64,000 bases of DNA from Balaenoptera acutorostrata (GCF_949987535.1 NC_080081.1:35752428-35816427); one strand, 5' to 3'; numbered from the stretch's first letter, positions 10,240 to 22,430 are shown. Notes: generated by a model from the sequence alone, not told the origin. Numbers and translations are program-made.

Positions 10240-13200
10240 TTAGATTCCATATACATGTGTTAGCATACTGTATTTGTTTTTCTCTTTCTGACTTACTTCA
10301 CCCTGTATGACAGACTCTAACTCCATCCACCTCATTACAAATACTTCCATTTCATTTCTTTTTATGGCTGAGTAATATTCCATTGTATATATGTGCCACA
10401 TCTTCTTTATCCATTCATCCGATGATGGACACTTTGGTTGCTTCCATGTCCTGGCTATTGTAAATAGAGCTGCAATGAACATTTTGGTACATGACTCTTT
10501 TTGAATTATGGTTTTCTCAGGGTATATGCCCAGTAGTGGGACTGCTGGGTCGTATGGTAGTTCCATTTGTAGTTTTTTAAGGAACCTCCATACTGTTCTC
10601 CATAGTGGCTGTATCAATTTACATTCCCACCAACAGTGCAAGAGTGTTCCCTTTTCTCCACACCCTCTCCAGCATTTATTGTTTCTAGATTTTTTGATGA
10701 TGGCCATTCTGACCAGTGTGAGATGATACCTCATTGTAGTTTTGATTTGCATTTCTCTAATGATTAATGATGTTGAGCATTCTTTCATGTGTCTGTTGGC
10801 AATCTGTATATCTTCTTTGGAGAAATGTCTATTTAGATCTTCTGCCCATTTGTGGATTGGGTTGTTCGTTTTTTTGTTATTGAGCTGCATGAGCTGCTTG
10901 TAAATCTTGGAGATTAATCCTTTGTCAGTTGCTTCATTTGCAAATATTTTCTCCCACTCTGAGGGTTGTCTTTTGGTCTTGTTTATGGTTTCCTTTGCTG
11001 TGCAAAAGCTTTTAAGTTTCATTAGGTCCCATTTGTTTATTTGTGTTTTTATTTCCATTTCTCTAGGAGCTGGGTCAAAAAGGATCTTGCTGTGATTTAT
11101 GTCATAGAGTGTTCTGCTTATGTTTTCCTCTAAGAGTTTGTTAGTGTCTGGCCTTACACTTAGGTCTTTAAACTATTTTGAGTTTATTTTTGTGTATGGT
11201 GTCAGGGAGTGTTCTAATTTCATACTTTTACATGTATCTGTCCAATTTTCCCAGCACCACTTATTGAAGAGGCTGTCTTTTCTCCACTGTATATGCTTGC
11301 CTCCTTTATCAAAGATAAGGTGACAATATGTGCGTGGGTTTATCTCTGGGCTTTCTATCCTGTTCCATAGATCTATATTTCTGTTTTTGTGCCAGTACCA
11401 AACTGTCTTGATTACTGTAGCTTTGTAATATAGTCTGAAGTCAGGGATCCTGATTCATCCAGCTCCATTTTTTGTTCTCAAGATTGCTTTGGCTATTCGG
11501 GGTCTTTTGTGTTTCCATACAAATTGTGAAATTTTTTGTTCTAGTTCTGTGAAAAATGCCAGTGGTAGTTTCATAGGGACTGCAGTGAATCTGTAGATTC
11601 CTTTGGGTAGTATAGTCATTTTCACAATATTGATTCTTCCAATCCAAGAACTTGGTATATCTCTTCATCTATTTGTATCATCTTTAATTGATTTCATCAG
11701 TGTCCTATAATTTTCTGCATACAGGTCTTTTGTCTCCTTAGGTAGGTTGATTCCTAGATATTTTATTCTTTTTGTTGCAATTGTAAACGGGAGTGTTTTC
11801 TTAATTTCACTCTCAGAATTTTCATCATTAGTGTATAGGAATGAACGAGATTTCTGTGCATTAATTTTGTATCCTGCTACTTTACCAAATTCATTGATTA
11901 ACTCTAGTAGTTTTCTGGTAGCATCTTTAGGATTCTCTATGTATAGTATCATGTCATCTGCAAACAGTGAAAGCTTTACTTATTCTTTTCTGATTTGGAT
12001 TCCTTTTATTTCTTTTTCTTCTCTGATTGCTGTGGCTAACACTTCCAAAATTATGTTGAATAATAGTGGTGAGAGTGGGCAACCTTGTCTTGTTCCTGAT
12101 CTTAGTGGAAATGGTTTCAGTTTTTCACCATTGAGGACAATGCTGGCTGTGGGTTTGTCATATATGGCCTTTATTATGTTGAGGAAACTTCCCTCTATGC
12201 CTACTTTCTGCAGGGCTTTTATCATAGATCGGGGCTGAATTTTGTCGAAAGCTTTCTCTGCATCTATTGAGAGGATCATATGGTTTTTCTCCTTCAATTT
12301 GTTAATATGATGTATCACGTTGGTTGATTTGCGTATATTGAAGAATCCTTGCATTCCTGGAATAAACCCCACTTGATCATGGTGTATGATCCTTTTAATG
12401 TGCTGTTGGATTCTGTTTGCTAGTATTTTGTTGAGGATTTTTGCATCTATGTTCATCAGTGATATTGGCCTGTAGTTTTCTTTCTTTGTGACATCTTTGT
12501 CTGGTTTTGGTATCAGGGTGAGGGTGGCCTCGTAGAATGTGTTGGGGAGTATTCCTCCCTCTGCAATATTTTGGAAGACTTTGAGAAGGATAGGTGTTAG
12601 CTCTTCTCTAAATGTTTGATAGAATTCGCCTGTGAAGCCATCTGGTCCTTGGCTTTTGTTTGTTGGAAGGTTTTTAATCACAGTTTCAATTTCAGTGTTT
12701 GTGATTGGTCTGTTCATATTTTCTATTTCTTCCTGGTTCAGTCTCGGCAGGTTGTGCATTTCTAAGAATCTGTCCATTTCTTCCAGGTTGTCCATTTTAT
12801 TGGCATAGAGTTGCTTGTAGTAATCGCTCATGATCGTTTGTATTTCTGCAGTGTCAGTGGTTACTTCTCCTTTTTCATTTCTAATTCTACTGATTTGAGT
12901 CTCCTCCCTTTTTCTCTTGATGACTCTGGCTAATGGTTTATCAATTTTGTTTATCTTTTCAAAGAACCAGCTTTTAGTTTCATTGATTTTTGCTATTGTT
13001 TCCTTCATTTCTTTTTCATTTATTTCTGATCTGATCTTTATGATTTCTTTCATTCTGCTAGCTTTGGGGCTTTTTTGTTCTTCTTCCTCTAATTGCTTTA
13101 GGTGCAAGGTTAGGTTGTTTATTCGAGATGTTTCCTGTTTCTTGAGGTAGGCTTGTATTGCTATAAACTTCCCTCTTAGAACTGCTTTTGCTGCATCCCA

Positions 13201-14059
13201 TAGGTTTTGGGTCGTTGTGTCTCTATTGTCATTTGTTTCTGGGTATTTTTTTGATTTCCCCTTTGATTTCTTCAGTGATCACTTCGTTATTAAGTAGTGT
13301 ATTGTGTAGCCTCCATGTGTTTGTATTTTTTACAGATCTTTTCCTGTAATTGATATCTAGTCTCATAGTGTTGTGGTCGGAAAAGATACTTGATACGATT
13401 TCAATTTTCTTAAATTTACCAAGGCTTGATTAGTGATCCAAGATATGATCTATCCTGGAGAATGTTCCATGAGCACTTGAGAAAAATGTGTATTCTGTTG
13501 TTTTTGGGTGGAATGTCCTATAAATATCAATTAGGTCCATCTTGTTTAATGTATCACTTAAAGCTTGTGTTTCCTTATTTATTTTCATTTTGGATGATCT
13601 GTCCATTGGTGAAAGTGGGGTGTTAAAGTCCCCTACTATGATTGTGTTGCTGTCAATTTCCTCTTTTATGGCTGTTAGTATTTGCCTTATGTACTGAGGT
13701 GCTTCTATGTTGGGTGCATAGATATTTACAATTGTTATACCTTCCTCTTGGATCGATCCCTTGATCATTATATAGTGTCCTTCTTTGTCTCTTGTAATAG
13801 TCTTTATTTTGAAGTCTATTTTGTCTGATATGAGAATTGCTACTCCAGCTTTCTTTTGGTTTCCATTTGCATGGAATATCTTTTTCCATCCCCTCACTTT
13901 CAGTCTGTATGTGTCTCTAGGTCTGAAGTGGGTCTCTTGTAGACAGCATATATATGGGTCTTGTTTTTGTATCCATTCAGCCAGTCTGTGTCTTTTGGTG
14001 GGATAATTTAATCTATTTACATTTAAGGTAATTATCGATATGTATGTTCCTATTCCCAT
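10240..14059 (-). pseudogene. L1 ORF2 (endonuclease-reverse transcriptase), no. 1, disabled
   Basis: Nearly full-length ORF2p (about 1,273 codons; the human protein is about 1,275). In order: AP-like endonuclease (14059 to about 13350, with QETH and GDFN motifs), reverse transcriptase (about 12730-11800, with the [10 protein letters not shown] motif, and FADD at 11953-11964), and the C-terminal CX3CX7HX4C motif (CWRGC...HCWWEC, about 10640-10590). Lesions seen by comparison with the other copies: Lys to stop at 13430-13432, one extra base in an A7 run at 13246-13252, Glu to stop at 11980-11982 just before FADD, Trp to stop at 11665-11667, Gly to stop at 11455-11457, and Trp to stop at 11173-11175. 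The protein would nick target DNA and copy L1 RNA in place. It cannot be made whole from this copy. Confidence 0.95.
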
Positions 14060-14117
14060 TTTCTTAAATATTTTGGGTTTGTTATTGTAGGTGTTTTCCT
14101 TCTCTTGTGTTTCTTGC

Positions 14118-15011
14118 CTAGAGAAGTTCCTTTAACATTTGTTGTAAAGCTGGTTTGGTGGTGCTGAACTCTCTCAGCTTTTGCTTGTCTGTAAAGGTTT
14201 TAATTTCTCCCTCAAATCTGAATGAGGTCCTTGCTGGGTAGAGTAACCTTGGTTGTAGGTTTTTCTCCTTCATCACTTTAAGTATATCCTGCCACTCCCT
14301 TCTGGCTCATAGAGTTTCTGCTGAAAGATTAGAAGTTAACCTTATGGGGATTCCCTTGTGTGTTATTTGTTGTTTTTCCCTTGCTGCTTTTAATATGTTT
14401 TCTTTATGTTTAATTTTTGACAGTTTGATTAATATGTGTCTTGGCGTGTTTCTCCTTGGATTTATCATGTATGGGACTCTCTATGCTTCCAGGACTTGAT
14501 TAACTATTTCCTTTCCCATACTAGGGAAGTTTTCAACTATAATCTCTTCAAATATTTTCTCAGTCCCTTTCTTTTTCTCTTCTTCCTCTGGGACCCCTAT
14601 AATTTGAATGTTGGTGCGTTTAATGTTGTCCCAGAGGTCTCTGAGACTGTCCTCAGTTCTTTTCATTCTTTTTTCTTTATTCTGCTCTGCAGTAGTTATT
14701 TCCACCATTTTATCTTCCAGGTCACTTATCCATTCTTCTGCCTCATTTATTCTGCTATTGATCCCATCTAGAGTATTTTTAATTTCATTTATTGTGTTTT
14801 TCATCATTGCTTGGTTCCTCTTTAGTTCTTCTACATCCTTGTTAAATGTTTCTTGCATTTTGTCTATTCTATTTCCAAGATTTTGGATCATCCTTACTAT
14901 CATTATTCTGAATTCTTTTTCAGGTAGACTACCTATTTCCTCTTCATTTGTTAGGTCTGGGGGGTTTTGACCCTGCTCCTTCATCTGCTGTGTGTTTTTC
15001 TGTCTTCTCAT
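14118..15011 (-). pseudogene. L1 ORF1 (RNA-binding chaperone), no. 1, two nonsense codons
   Basis: A single uninterrupted frame of 298 codons from ATG to the natural TAG, broken only by TAG at codon 177 (14481-14483) and TGA at codon 235 (14307-14309). The N-terminal part (to about residue 45) is charged; residues about 45-120 form a heptad-rich coiled coil for trimerisation (ISDLEDKMVEI region); then comes the RRM-like core (RDLWDNIKR...IQIIGVPEEEE) and the C-terminal RNA-binding domain (QDILKVMKEKNLQPRLLYPA). ORF1p coats L1 RNA and acts as a nucleic-acid chaperone. Both stops look like point changes, since the reading frame stays in register. The ATG was chosen because it follows the 5' UTR and matches the other two copies. 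Confidence 0.93.
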
Positions 15012-15519
15012 TTTGCTTATCTTACTGTGTTTGGGGTCTCCTTTTCACAGGCTGCAGGTTCGTAGTTCCCGTTGTTTTTGGTATCTGTCCCCAGTGGCTA
15101 AGGTTGGTTCAGTGGGTTGTGTAGGTTTCCTGGTGGAGGGGACTAGTGCCTGTGTTCTGGTGTATGAGGTTGGATCTTGTCTTTCTGCTGGGCACGTCCA
15201 CGTCTGGTGGTGTGTTTGGGGTATCTGTGGCCTTATTATGATTTTAGGCAGCCTCTTTGCTAATGTAAATGGCTGTGTTCCTGTCTTGCTAGTTGTTTGG
15301 CATAGGGTGTCCAGCACTGTAACTTGCTGGTCGTTGAGTGAAGCTGGGTCTTGATGTTGAGATGGAGACCTCTGAGAGATTTTCCCCGTTTGGTATTACG
15401 TGGAGCCGAGAGGTCTCTTGTGGACCAGTGTCCTGAAGTTGGCTCTCCCACCTCAGAGGCACAGCCCTGATGCCTGGCTGGAGCACCAAGAGCCTTTCAT
15501 CCACACAGCTCAGGATAAA

Positions 15520-15838
15520 AGGGAGAAAAAAAATAGAAAGAAAGAAAGAAAGAGGATAAAATAAAATAAAATAAAGCTATTATAATAAAAAATAAGGAAA
15601 ACAATTATTAAGAATAAATTTATTATGAATTTTTTTTTAATTTTTGAAAATAGATTTATTAATTTTTTATAATAAAAAATAAGAAAAAATTATTAAGAAA
15701 AAAATTTAAGAAAAAAATTTAATTTTTTAAAATAAAAAATATGGAAAAACTTATTAAAAAAATTTTTTTTAGTTTTTAAAAATAGAAAATAAGGAAAAAA
15801 TTATTAAGAAAACATTTATTAGGGAAAAAAAAAAAAAA
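15520..15838. repeat. A/T-rich low-complexity block in L1 5' UTR
   Basis: Begins with GAAA and AAAAT short repeats (15535-15575), then four imperfect copies of a roughly 40-65-bp unit that reads aataaaaaataagg and ends in ttattaagaaaa, near 15579, 15669, 15729 and 15780. It is far longer than the equivalent block of L1 no. 2 (27935-28035), so it expanded by slippage or tandem duplication. Confidence 0.8.
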
Positions 15839-16462
15839 GCACGGACTAATGGTGAAAGCAAAGCTATATAGACAAAATCTTGCCCAGAAGCATACACATA
15901 AACACTCACAAAAAAAGAATAAGGGGAAAAATTAATATATCCTGCTCCCAAAGTCCACCTCCTGAATTGGGGATTATTCGTTATTTATTCAGGTATTCAA
16001 CAGATGCAGGCACATCAAGTTATTTGTGGAGCTTTAATCCGCTGCTTCTGAGGCTGCTGGGAGAGATTTCCCTTTCTCTTCTTTGTTCATAAAGCTCCTG
16101 GGGTTCAGCTTTGGATTTGGACCCACCTCTGCATGTAGGTCGCCTAAGAGCGTCTGTTCCCCGCCCAGACAGAACGGGGTTAAAGAAGCAGCTGCTTCGG
16201 GGGCTCTGGCTCACTCAGGCTGGGGGGAGGGAGGGTACGGAGGAGGCGGGGCAAACCTGCAGGGGCAGAGGCCTGTGTGACATTGCAGCAGCCTAAGGCA
16301 TGCCAAGCGTTCTCCCTGGGAAGTTGTCCCTGGATCACAGGACCCTGGCAGTGGCAGGCTGCACTGGCTCCTGGGAGGGGCGGTGTGGAGAGTGACCTGT
16401 GCTCACACACAGGCTTCTTGGTGGCGGCAGCAGCAGCCTTAGCATCTCATGCCTGTCTGTGG

Positions 16463-16576
16463 GGTCCGCGCTGATAACCGTGGCTCGCGCCCGTCTCTGG
16501 GGTCTGCGCTGATAGCCGTGGCTCGCGCCCGTCTCTGGGGTCCGTGCTGATAGCCACGGCTCACGCCCATCTCTAG
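16463..16576 (-). repeat. Three tandem 38-bp units in L1 5' UTR
   Basis: Units 16463-16500, 16501-16538 and 16539-16576 differ by a few transitions, mostly at CpGs. Each carries a ctgata(a/g)cc core and a gcccgtctctgg-like end. L1 no. 2 (near 28760) and L1 no. 3 (near 57980) have only one such unit. Confidence 0.93.
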
Positions 16577-17272
16577 AGTTCGTTTAGGTGGTGCTGTGAA
16601 TCCCCTCTCCTTGCGCGCTGTGAAACAAAGAGGCAAGAAAAAGTCTCTTGCCTCTTTGGCAGCTGCAGACTTTTTCCCGGGCTCCCTCACAGCTAGCTGT
16701 GGTGCGCTAACCCCTTCAGGCTGTGTTCAAGCAGCCAACACCAATCCTCTCCCTGCGATCCAACCGAAGCCCGAGCCTCAGCTCCCAGCCCCCGCCCGCC
16801 CCAGCGGGTGAGCAGACAAGCCTCTCGGGCTGGTGAGTGCTGCTCGGTGCCGATCCTCCGTGCGGGAATCTCTCCGCTTCTCCCTCTGCGCCCCTGTTGC
16901 TGTGGGATCTGCGCTGATAGCCGCGGCTCGCGCCCGTCTCTGGAGCTCGTTTAGGCAGCGCTCTGAATCCCCTCTCCTTGCGTGCTGCGAAACAAAGAGG
17001 CAAGAAAAAGTCTCCTGTCTCTTCGGCAGCTGCAGACGTTTTCCCGGACTCCTGCCCGGCTAGCTATGGCGCACTAGCCCCTTCAGGCTGTGTTCACGCA
17101 GCCAACCCCAGTCCTCTCCCTGGGATCCGACCGAAGCCCGAGCCTCAGCTCCCAGCCCCGCCCGCCCTGGCGGGTGAGCAGACAAGCCTCTCGGGCTGGT
17201 GAGTGCTGGTCGGCACCGAGCATCTGTGTGGGAAGCTCTCCGCTTTGCCCTCCACACCCTTCTTACTGTGCT
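16539..17272 (-). repeat. Two tandem ~367-bp 5' UTR monomers
   Basis: Unit A (about 16539-16905) and unit B (about 16906-17272) align throughout: the ctgatag core at 16547 and 16914, aaacaaagaggcaag at 16623 and 16990, and tggtgagtgctg at 16831 and 17197, all offset by 366-367 bases. The other two L1s here have one unit. Duplicated promoter monomers are known in rodent L1s; here the duplication is local to this copy. Confidence 0.93.
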
Positions 17273-17582
17273 CTCCTCTGTGGCTCCGAAGCTTCCCCCC
17301 TCTGCCACCGCAGTCTCCGCCCACGAAGGGGCTTCCTAGTGTGTGGAAACCTTTCCTCCTCCACAGCTCCCTCCCACTGGTGCAGGTCCCGTCCCTATTC
17401 TTTTGTCTCTGTTATTTCTTTTTTCTTTTGCCCTACCCAAGTACGTGGGGATTTTCTTGCCTTTTTGGGAGGTCTGATGTCTTCTGCCAGTGTTCAGTGG
17501 GTGTTCTGTAGGAGCAGTTCCATGTGTAGATGTATTTCTACTGTATCTGTGGGAAGGAAGGTGATCTCCGTGTCTTACTCTT

Positions 17583-17593
17583 CCGCCATCTTG
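17583..17593 (-). promoter_or_regulatory. YY1-type site at L1 no. 1 5' end
   Basis: Minus strand reads CAAGATGGCGG within 20 bases of the element's 5' end. In human L1 a YY1 site at the same place sets the transcription start. Intact here. Confidence 0.8.
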
Positions 17594-17614
17594 CCCAGAC
17601 CTACAAGTTTTTTT

Positions 17615-18150
17615 AATTCAGTTTTTATTTTCTATTTCATTAACAGTTGGTTTGAGACAATGTACTATTTTCATATGGAGTCATTATTTCTTTATTAATA
17701 TATTTTTACTTCTATTACTATTATCTAAATTTACTGTGATATTTACAGAAAGTATAGACTGATTAATTTCCAATTTGGGAAATTTATTGAAGTTTTCTTT
17801 ATGATTATCACATGTGTATGTGTGTATACATGTAATTTTTAAGCCATTTTAGTAGTTAAAGAAAGCCAGTAAAGAAAGCATATTATCTGCTTATAACACA
17901 GATTGGAAGAGCTCTAGCTATTAAAATATATGTCTATGATTTTATTTTTAAAATCATCTGTGCTCTTGCTTTTTGTCTATCTTTTCCTCCAAATCTAAGA
18001 GTTGTTAATGTTCCATTATCACTTGAATTTATTTATTTGGTGCTATAATGCTATTTATGGTGTTACCTTATCAAGTATTGATGTTTGAAAGAAGTAATTT
18101 CCCAAAAATGAATTGAAAACATTGACAATATTGTATTCATTTTGGAATAT
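17615..18150 (-). mobile_element. Ancient L1 remnant, right part
   Basis: Antisense L1 endonuclease-region wording, for example gggaaatttattgaagtttt and ttatttggtgctataatgc, appears in the expected order. Heavily decayed. Together with 9440-9857 it is the target into which L1 no. 1 inserted. Confidence 0.5.
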
Positions 18151-19059
18151 TTTATATAACATGAATATTTAATGTGTGCTTATGTATTTATTGCAAAAGT
18201 TGTCTTCTAAACATATAAGAGGTTCATTTCTGCTTAAACTTTGCTTTGAATTCTAAGATATATAGTTTGTTTCTTATACTTACACCAAAGGAGAATGAAT
18301 TTCAAGATACCCTAATTGAAGTGGGGGGTTATGGAGAGAAAAAACACTGTGTGATTGAATGAGAAATATTCTCATCATCTTTATAGTGAATTTTATAGGA
18401 CTGTGTTTTTAGATGCCTTCAGTATAACCTGATGGCTTCATATCAAATTGCAACTCAGTAAAAGCAGTTTTATGGGAAGCCAATACAATATAATCAAATG
18501 TGGGTATGAGGGTCCAACAAAGCGTTCTGGTCAGAAAAGCTGCCTGAGATTTCCAAAAAAAATCTCATCTGTGCTTTTGCAGAAGGGAGAACTGTCAGAA
18601 TCATTAGCAGTGTTTCCTTAGTCTTATAAAGATTCATGATGGTCAGCTGTGTGGGGTTCAGATTTACTTGAACATGGTTATTGGACTGGAGTGGTCCAAA
18701 GGGACGTCAGATATTAAGCAAGGACTTTTTACAAAGCCCACAGTTGGGTTAGCATCTGGCACAGGGATTTTGTGGTTTATTGGATTTACTTTATATTCCA
18801 TACTCCATCGTTTACAACTATTTGATAATCCTTCAAATAATTTAAGAATGCTAAGTTTTCACTTCATCGGAGAACTTTAATTTTTCCTTATAAGCTTGTT
18901 TTATATTCTACTATATGTTCATTTGGGTGTTTTTTTCTGTAATTTTCTACATTCTCTAAATCTTTGAAATTCATAGATTTAATTGTTGAATACTAGAAAT
19001 CATTCACTCTTATTTTTGCTTTGACTGCTTTTATTATGTACATAACCTTGCACATTTCT
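18151..19059. other. Single-copy DNA, nothing recognised
   Basis: AT-rich; a 70-codon plus-strand frame (18668-18880) has no recognisable domain or coding support. Confidence 0.5.
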
Positions 19060-19290
19060 CTTAGTGCACATTTATACCAATTTCTGTGTGACTGTTTCTA
19101 AGAGTGGAATTTCAGGCTCAAATATTATTATCTTACCTTTAATGTATGATACATAAATAATGTCAAAAAGATGTACCAAATTATATTCCCACCAGCAGGA
19201 TATGAAAGTTTCTATTGTTTTATATCCTCAGCAAAACTTGATATTGTCACGTTTTAGTTATAGCAATTCTGGTGGGTGTGTAGTATTATC
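19060..19290 (-). mobile_element. Old L1 remnant (antisense ORF2 / 3' part)
   Basis: Phrases such as ttcccaccagcaggatatg and agcaattctggtgggtgtg match the antisense strand of the L1 ORF2 3' part, as in the younger copies at about 10629-10735. Boundaries uncertain. Confidence 0.6.
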
Positions 19291-22245
19291 TCAGTATATA
19301 TATATGTGTGTGTGTGTTTTCCAGAAATATAATCGAACATGCTTTATTGTGTAAGAATACTATATAAAATACTATTGAAAATACCATTATTGAATTCTTC
19401 AAAACTTTATAATTTTATTCAATTTTTGAACACAGAAATCTTATAGTTTTTTCTTATGAACAAAGATATCAATCAGTATTTGTGTTTATTGTTTAATAAT
19501 ATGCATTACAAAACTCATTTACTTCTTTAACTGGGGAAAAATGTATATTAAGACTTCTAAACACGGAATGGTTTGCATAATTTTTAATATATTATGATAA
19601 CCACTTTCTATATGTTATAGAATTCTGGCATTTCAACATTATCATATTTAGCTTCCTACTATAGCACTTTTTAAATCAATTCCATATATATCTCTTAATT
19701 AATATAATATTAATGGAGAAAGCATGTTTAACACTATTAAATCATTTTTATAAGGTTTTAAATGAGAGGAGTTTGTATTTCACTCTGAAACTCTAAATTT
19801 ATCAGAATGTAGTTCAGCTCATCAGTTTTATTTTCAGAAGCTAATTTCAATGTAGGATATTAGTCTAAAGTGTTTCCAAAGATACAATTTTCCTGGGACT
19901 GAACAAATCAAGTCAAACCTTTCTATGACTACTTGTGGAAGCCCTTTCAGAGAAAGGTTGTAAAGTCAACCAAAAAAGAGATTTTTACCTTGGAGTTTCT
20001 TTCAATAGTTCAAAACACCAACTTAGTATCATGCCACATACCATGATACCCAGTCCTCCTGTAGTACAGCCAACTCTCATGTTGAGACAGGCTGAGACCT
20101 GAAACCCTTAGCTGCAATGCTGCAATGCTTGCACCTGGACAAATGTCTCCTCAAGCTACAAATTACAAAGAAACTCTATGGGACTAAAAATAACTGTGTG
20201 CATGCACAGTTCAGGCAAATTATGGACAAAAGACAAAAAAAAAAAAAACCAAAAAAACAAAAGAACCCAACTGCTGCTTCTGAAGAGCTGGGAGCAAAAA
20301 CCGGGTGTCGGGAGCAAAAGGCACTTCCACTGGGGAGTGAGCAAGGGAACATGTTATTTGTTCTTGCTCCCCTCTGCTGCAGCAGGGGCCCCAATACAGC
20401 ATTGTCTGAATTTCTTGACCAGCCTCTTATCAATTTCTATTGATTGGGGAAAGCCAAGGACCCTGGGCGGTAGCAATGTCATGCATACATTTGGTAAAAG
20501 ACAGCATTAAACTTCCAGTGGTTCAATACTTTAAGTGAAAGATACCTGCCCAGCCATTTCCACCTATAATAATAATGTGGTGTGCTTCCCAGATGTCTCC
20601 CTTCAGGAAGGAAGAACTGACTGCTGGGAATGTTGATGGCTGAAGGCTGTCTGCTTAGTTCTAAGTTCTCTCCCTGCAGTTGACCTTATCTGAAGAGAGC
20701 TGCCTTGCCCATACTTATGCTCACACCCTGGAGTGACCTGAATCCAATGACTGTCCAGTGTGGAGTAAAAATATCCATGTCCCTTGCCCTAACTACAAGG
20801 AACTCTGTATGACCACCCCAGCTCCAGAACTCCCTGTGGGACTGACTGAGACTTTTAATATGACTTCATTCGAATTCAACTTCTCTCTTTTCCAAATCTT
20901 GTTTTCTTCATTTTTATAGGTATTCTCCGGTAACTTCCTACATGAATCTCCGTCTGAATCTCCTTCTCACGGTTAGACCTAACCACTAAGTTAGCTGTGG
21001 GAGAGGTCCAAGAAAGGCTCTAAACTAGGATTTTGAAGTTAGATCTTTGTCAGTCAGCTGACAATGAGGGCCCCATCACACTAGTCCTAGGTGTCATGTT
21101 CAGACTCCCTGGTATGCGGGAGCAGAACAATTATTCAAATGGTCACTGAACTAAGCTGCCATAATGATAGAAGGAAATGTGCTGGTTGAGACAACATATT
21201 GGGCATGTGAGTTGTATTAGGGGCATCAGAAATCTTAGTTAAAAGGACAGTGGAATTAGATAGCTGTCGCATGAAAGTTTTGGAGAAAGACAACTGGAGG
21301 GTGAAAGCCAGAAGGCTTCCTTGAAATCTACAAGGAGACTCATTTCCTGCACCCACAGGACAGAAAAAAGTGAAGACTGGGCCTGGGCCTCGATCATAGG
21401 AGTCAGCAGGAATCCACAGAAGCTTGATCCTCTGTCCTGACAGGTCAGGGACCTGACTAAGACATGTGATAGGAATATTTTCATTGGTTTGAATTTCCAG
21501 ATTTTCCTGAGAATCATATTTCTCTACAGGTATGACCCACATCTCACTGTTAAAGTCTCCCCCTTTTTGGAAGGCAAGGCCAAGACCTCTTCCTTGTGAG
21601 ATAAGAACTATTCCCTATTCTCAGAAACTACTCTCAATATTTAAACCAATAAATAGGATTATGTAAAAAATAACCTTCCTAGCATAGTGAAAGACCTCCC
21701 AAGGAAGGAATGAATCTGTATTCCAAAAAAGGTTCAGGAACTAGCCAAGATGCACTCATAGGAGTCAGAAAAAATACATATGGAACTGGACTGTGCAGGT
21801 GCTGAATCAAGAAAAGACGTGCAGAAAACAAAGTTAAGGGAGATTATCAATACGGAATTGAATATCCCAGCAAAGACACTTAGAGACGATGCTCTTAGTA
21901 TGGCTACTAGAAGCATGAAGAAATAGATGGCACATTAAATAAAGTGAAAATACCAGAATTGCTATGAGAGACGGTGGAAGAAGGAATCTAAAGGCCCAGA
22001 TAATTGGGTATGTTAGTGTGGATATACGATGTAAGGTTAGAAAACTCACATTATGACTATGTCCTGTGAAAGGGTCTGGAGAACATTGGATTTGTAAAAT
22101 CAATAAGAGATTGTTTATTAAGAGAGGCACCAACATCAATAAGAAAATCAGAGGTGGCAGTTCTCTCTAGGTCAGGGCTGATGGTAAGAACTGCAGTAAC
22201 TGGGTTCCCTGACTAGTCATGAGGATGATAGGAATTGGAAGTAAT
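19291..22245. other. Gene-free interval, partly higher GC, unclassified
   Basis: Contains a short TG repeat (19305-19318) and an A-rich run (20232-20275). From about 20.1 to 22.2 kb the base composition is less AT-rich than the surroundings and reads like old degraded retroelement sequence, but I cannot name a family. A 135-codon minus-strand frame (21135-21542) has no recognisable domain. I do not call a gene. Confidence 0.4.
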
Positions 22246-22397
22246 AGAGGCATTTTATTTTTTTAATTTTTACTTATTTATTTTTTTTAACATCTTTATT
22301 GGAGTATAATTGCTTTACAATGGTGTGTTAGTTTCTGCTTTATAACAAAGTGAATCAGCTATATGTATACATATATCTGATATCTCTTCCCCCTTGT

Positions 22398-22430
22398 GTC
22401 TCCCTCCCTCCCACGATCCCTATCCCACCT
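22398..22430 (-). promoter_or_regulatory. L1 no. 2 3' UTR polypurine tract
   Basis: Same tract as at 9987, interrupted by cgat near 22414; fewer G-triplets remain uninterrupted. Confidence 0.7.

Larger units (their letters stand above)
9871..17601 (-). mobile_element. Full-length LINE-1 no. 1 (7.7 kb)
   Basis: Complete element in minus orientation: 3' end and tail at left, 3' UTR 9871-10239, ORF2 10240-14059, 58-bp spacer, ORF1 14118-15011, long GC-rich 5' UTR 15012-17601 ending in the YY1-type start. The target duplication tacaagttttttt is at 9858-9870 and 17602-17614 and is perfect. The T run merges with the poly(A) tail, so its exact length is uncertain. It is the longest of the three full-length copies because its 5' UTR contains a duplicated 367-bp unit. 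Both ORFs carry stops, so it is not autonomous. Confidence 0.96.
15012..17601 (-). promoter_or_regulatory. L1 no. 1 5' UTR with internal promoter
   Basis: About 2.6 kb. From the ORF1 side: a GT-rich portion (15012-15520), an A/T-rich low-complexity block, then a CpG-rich block (about 16040-17380) that behaves like a small CpG island in the AT-rich surroundings, then the extreme 5' end with a YY1 motif. L1 transcription by RNA polymerase II starts from such internal promoters. The short frames in it are not conserved coding regions. Confidence 0.85.

Noticed and set aside
11747..12238. 163-codon plus-strand ORF
   Set aside because: It is the antisense shadow of the L1 ORF2 reverse transcriptase. 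Similar shadows occur at 24022-24606 and 51355-51711.
16083..17698. Many ORFs of 65-200 codons in GC-rich DNA
   Set aside because: All lie in the L1 no. 1 5' UTR, overlap each other on both strands and repeat with the 367-bp unit; none is ORF1 or ORF2.
21135..21542. 135-codon minus-strand ORF as a gene
   Set aside because: No recognisable domain, no splice or promoter context, and no codon pattern beyond chance.
20100..22240. Endogenous retrovirus internal region
   Set aside because: Composition suggests old retroelement sequence, but no gag, protease, polymerase or envelope motif can be read and no LTRs bracket it.
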